Assembly: GCA_051003795.1 (NCBI GenBank)
Contig: JBPCKZ010000182.1
Coordinates: forward strand, 1 to 7,928
DNA from: JALYXS01 sp051003795
GTDB taxonomy: Bacteria; Acidobacteriota; Terriglobia; Bryobacterales; Bryobacteraceae
DNA: 7,928 nucleotides
Direction: 5' to 3'
Numbering within the stretch: position 1 is the stretch's first letter; each line of letters opens with the position of its first letter. This document shows, piece after piece, positions 6,670-7,928 of the stretch. Position numbers and translations under genes: made by a program. The notes under the pieces are model-generated. The model was not told where the DNA came from. It did no database searches and saw only the letters and a list, made by a program, of their open reading frames with translations.

Positions 6670-7269
6670 ATGCGAGTTTCGACGGTATTCAGTTTCACAT
6701 TGCTGGGAGCCTTGACAGCTTCCGCAGCTACAATCACTAGCTTCACTGCTACGCCTATTGCCGGATCGCCGATTACATCTAGCGTTAATACCACGATCGT
6801 GGGTTCGACTGCGAACATTACGAACAGCTCCTTCAGTTGCGCGTCCCTCACGGCCCCCTGCAGCGGTAACGTCCTGAGCTTCGCGATTCAGGGAATAGGT
6901 TCGCCGTTCGCGACGCCGTTTTCCGTGAACATCGACGGTACTCTCAGCGGAATCACGCCGGCGCTGGGAACGCTAAACGTCACTTCTCCTTTTAATAAGA
7001 CGATTCCGTTTTCACTTTCGGCCGGGACCTTTAACACGGCGATCGTCAGCACCAGTATTCCCTCGGATGCAATGGGAAACTTCAGCGGCGCGGGAACCGT
7101 GGGTTTGAGCCTGGCCCCGGGTCAGACCGTCACTCTTCCGAGCAGCCTGAGTTTCACTGTTGGGACGCCGGCTACGTCGTCGGTTCCGGAACCGGGAACG
7201 GCCATGCTTACCGGCGGCGCCTTGCTCGGCACTCTCGGCTTCTTGAAACGCCGGCGCGGCCGCGCCTAG
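6670..7269 (+). CDS. Secreted PEP-CTERM sorting-domain protein, function unknown
   Basis: 199 residues in three parts. An N-terminal signal peptide (MRVSTVFSFTLLGALTASA, likely cut before ATITS) directs Sec export. The middle, about 150 residues, is rich in Ser, Thr, Gly and Ala with alternating hydrophobic residues, suggesting an extracellular beta-sandwich; it holds one close Cys pair (SCASLTAPCS) that could form a disulphide. The C-terminus is a textbook PEP-CTERM tail: VPEPGT (172-177), a hydrophobic segment ending LLGTLGFL, then basic KRRRGRA. Exosortases cleave such tails in the inner membrane, releasing the protein to the surface, usually into exopolysaccharide or biofilm matrix. No exosortase gene is in the window. 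The central domain is not one I recognise, so a structural or matrix role is only inferred. It has its own Shine-Dalgarno upstream and terminator downstream, so it is probably a single-gene unit. Confidence 0.93.
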   Translation: MRVSTVFSFTLLGALTASAATITSFTATPIAGSPITSSVNTTIVGSTANITNSSFSCASLTAPCSGNVLSFAIQGIGSPFATPFSVNIDGTLSGITPALGTLNVTSPFNKTIPFSLSAGTFNTAIVSTSIPSDAMGNFSGAGTVGLSLAPGQTVTLPSSLSFTVGTPATSSVPEPGTAMLTGGALLGTLGFLKRRRGRA

Positions 7270-7295
7270 TTCGCGAGTTCTACTTCTGAATCGGC

Positions 7296-7334
7296 GGCCC
7301 GGCACCTTCGGGGGGGTACCAGGCCTTTTTTTTT
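7296..7334 (+). terminator. Intrinsic terminator after the PEP-CTERM gene
   Basis: The stem is GGCC (7296-7299) with GGCC (7322-7325), GG (7301-7302) with CC (7319-7320), and ACC (7304-7306) with GGT (7315-7317), interrupted by two C-A mismatches. The loop is TTCGGGGG and nine Ts follow (7326-7334). It sits 27 bp past the PEP-CTERM stop codon and only 4 bp before the first ATG of the next gene, so it should largely insulate the two genes. Confidence 0.8.
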
Positions 7335-7338
7335 GTGG

Positions 7339-7928
7339 ATGCAGTATGATCGCGTCGTGAACGTCTTTCCCTTGAACGCACCGGTTTTTCTGCTGCTCGG
7401 CTTCTCCACGATTGCCCCTGCCCAGAGCGATTGGCCAACGTACGGCGGGAATTCCGCGAGCACCCGGTACTCTACTTTGACGGGCATCAATCGAAGCAAC
7501 GTTGCGCAACTGAAGATCGCCTGGACCTACGATACCGGCGATGCTTTCCCCGGCTCCGAAATGCAGTGTCAGCCGATCGTCGTCAAAGGCATCCTCTACG
7601 CCACCACGCCGAAGCTGTGCTTGATCGCGCTCAATGCCGCGACCGGGAAGCTGCGCTGGCAATTCGATCCCAACCCGGACGGCAAGACAATCGGAAAGGC
7701 GCGGAACCGTGGAATCACTTACTGGGAAAATGGTGATGACCATCGCATTTTTGTGGTCTCCCGAAATTTCCTCCACGCCGTGGATGCCGCGACGGGAAAA
7801 CCCATCGCGAGTTTCGGAAACGGCGGCCAGGTAGACCTTCGCGAAGGACTCGGCCGCGAGGTCCGGAACATGACGATCTCGGCGACATCTCCGGGCATCG
7901 TGTATAAAGACCTCCTGATCCTCGGCAG
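7339..7928 (+). CDS. Secreted PQQ-dependent dehydrogenase-like quinoprotein, 5' part (runs off the window)
   Basis: Open from ATG 7339 to the window edge, 196 complete codons, with no stop. The start of the mature protein, DWPTYGGNSASTRYSTLTGI with NVAQLKIAWTYDTGD after it, is the typical first blade of quinoprotein glucose or alcohol dehydrogenases. PQQ-type propeller repeats follow: ALNAATGKLRWQFDP and AVDAATGKPIASFG. RGITYW resembles the conserved RG-x-x-YW of soluble and periplasmic family members. A signal peptide is visible (hydrophobic APVFLLLGFSTIAPA, likely cleavage near APA-Q), so the enzyme should act in the periplasm or outside the cell, oxidising a sugar or alcohol and passing electrons to the respiratory chain. 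The substrate cannot be told, and the catalytic Asp and PQQ ligands lie beyond the window. The start is ATG 7339 or GTG 7357; neither has a Shine-Dalgarno, and the first lies almost on the T-run of the preceding terminator. Confidence 0.86.
   Translation, partial: MQYDRVVNVFPLNAPVFLLLGFSTIAPAQSDWPTYGGNSASTRYSTLTGINRSNVAQLKIAWTYDTGDAFPGSEMQCQPIVVKGILYATTPKLCLIALNAATGKLRWQFDPNPDGKTIGKARNRGITYWENGDDHRIFVVSRNFLHAVDAATGKPIASFGNGGQVDLREGLGREVRNMTISATSPGIVYKDLLILG

Noticed and set aside
7012..7776. Minus-strand frame of 254 residues across the PEP-CTERM end and the quinoprotein start
   Set aside because: It runs through a clear terminator and two well-supported plus-strand genes; no recognisable domain.
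1..7928. CRISPR array, toxin-antitoxin pair, defence island or biosynthetic cluster
   Set aside because: No spaced repeats and no gene of such families was seen in any frame.

Overview
The window looks like a high-GC soil-type bacterial chromosome. Acidobacteriota, in the Solibacter/Bryobacter direction, is the best guess. The guess rests on a PEP-CTERM surface protein, an exosortase-type sugar transferase, an atypical ClpS and a secreted PQQ-type quinoprotein lying close together. It is an inference from gene content; no rRNA or other marker is present.

Left part (1 to about 1142) is accessory DNA. It holds the C-terminal half of a FemAB-type acyltransferase of the XrtA/PEP-CTERM-associated kind (91-639), then the C-terminal catalytic tail of a tyrosine recombinase (769-999). 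It ends at a 46-base copy of the 3' half of a tRNA-Asp(GTC) gene, from the anticodon loop to CCA (1097-1142). An integrase remnant beside a tRNA 3' fragment is the signature of an integrated element inserted at tRNA-Asp. The sequence left of 1142 is therefore probably the decayed end of an island, and the ancestral chromosome resumes to its right. A short non-coding stretch with a perfect hairpin and a 15-bp tandem repeat follows (1143-1330).

Middle, minus strand: a two-gene unit of a polyprenyl-phosphate sugar transferase (3075-1708) followed 23 bp later by a ClpS-family N-degron adaptor (1684-1331). Both have substitutions at positions that matter in the well-studied family members. Divergent from them, only 27 bp away, is a complete single-chain pyruvate carboxylase (3103-6540), the largest gene and the most certain call. 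It carboxylates pyruvate to oxaloacetate for anaplerosis.

Right part, plus strand: a small secreted PEP-CTERM protein (6670-7269) with signal peptide and VPEPGT sorting tail, a strong intrinsic terminator (7296-7334), and the 5' part of a secreted PQQ-dependent dehydrogenase-like beta-propeller (7339 to the window end). The FemAB fragment, the sugar transferase and the PEP-CTERM substrate all belong to the exosortase/exopolysaccharide theme. They lie in separate transcription units, and neither the exosortase nor the rest of the polysaccharide locus is in the window. No CRISPR, complete insertion sequence or clearly new multigene system is visible.
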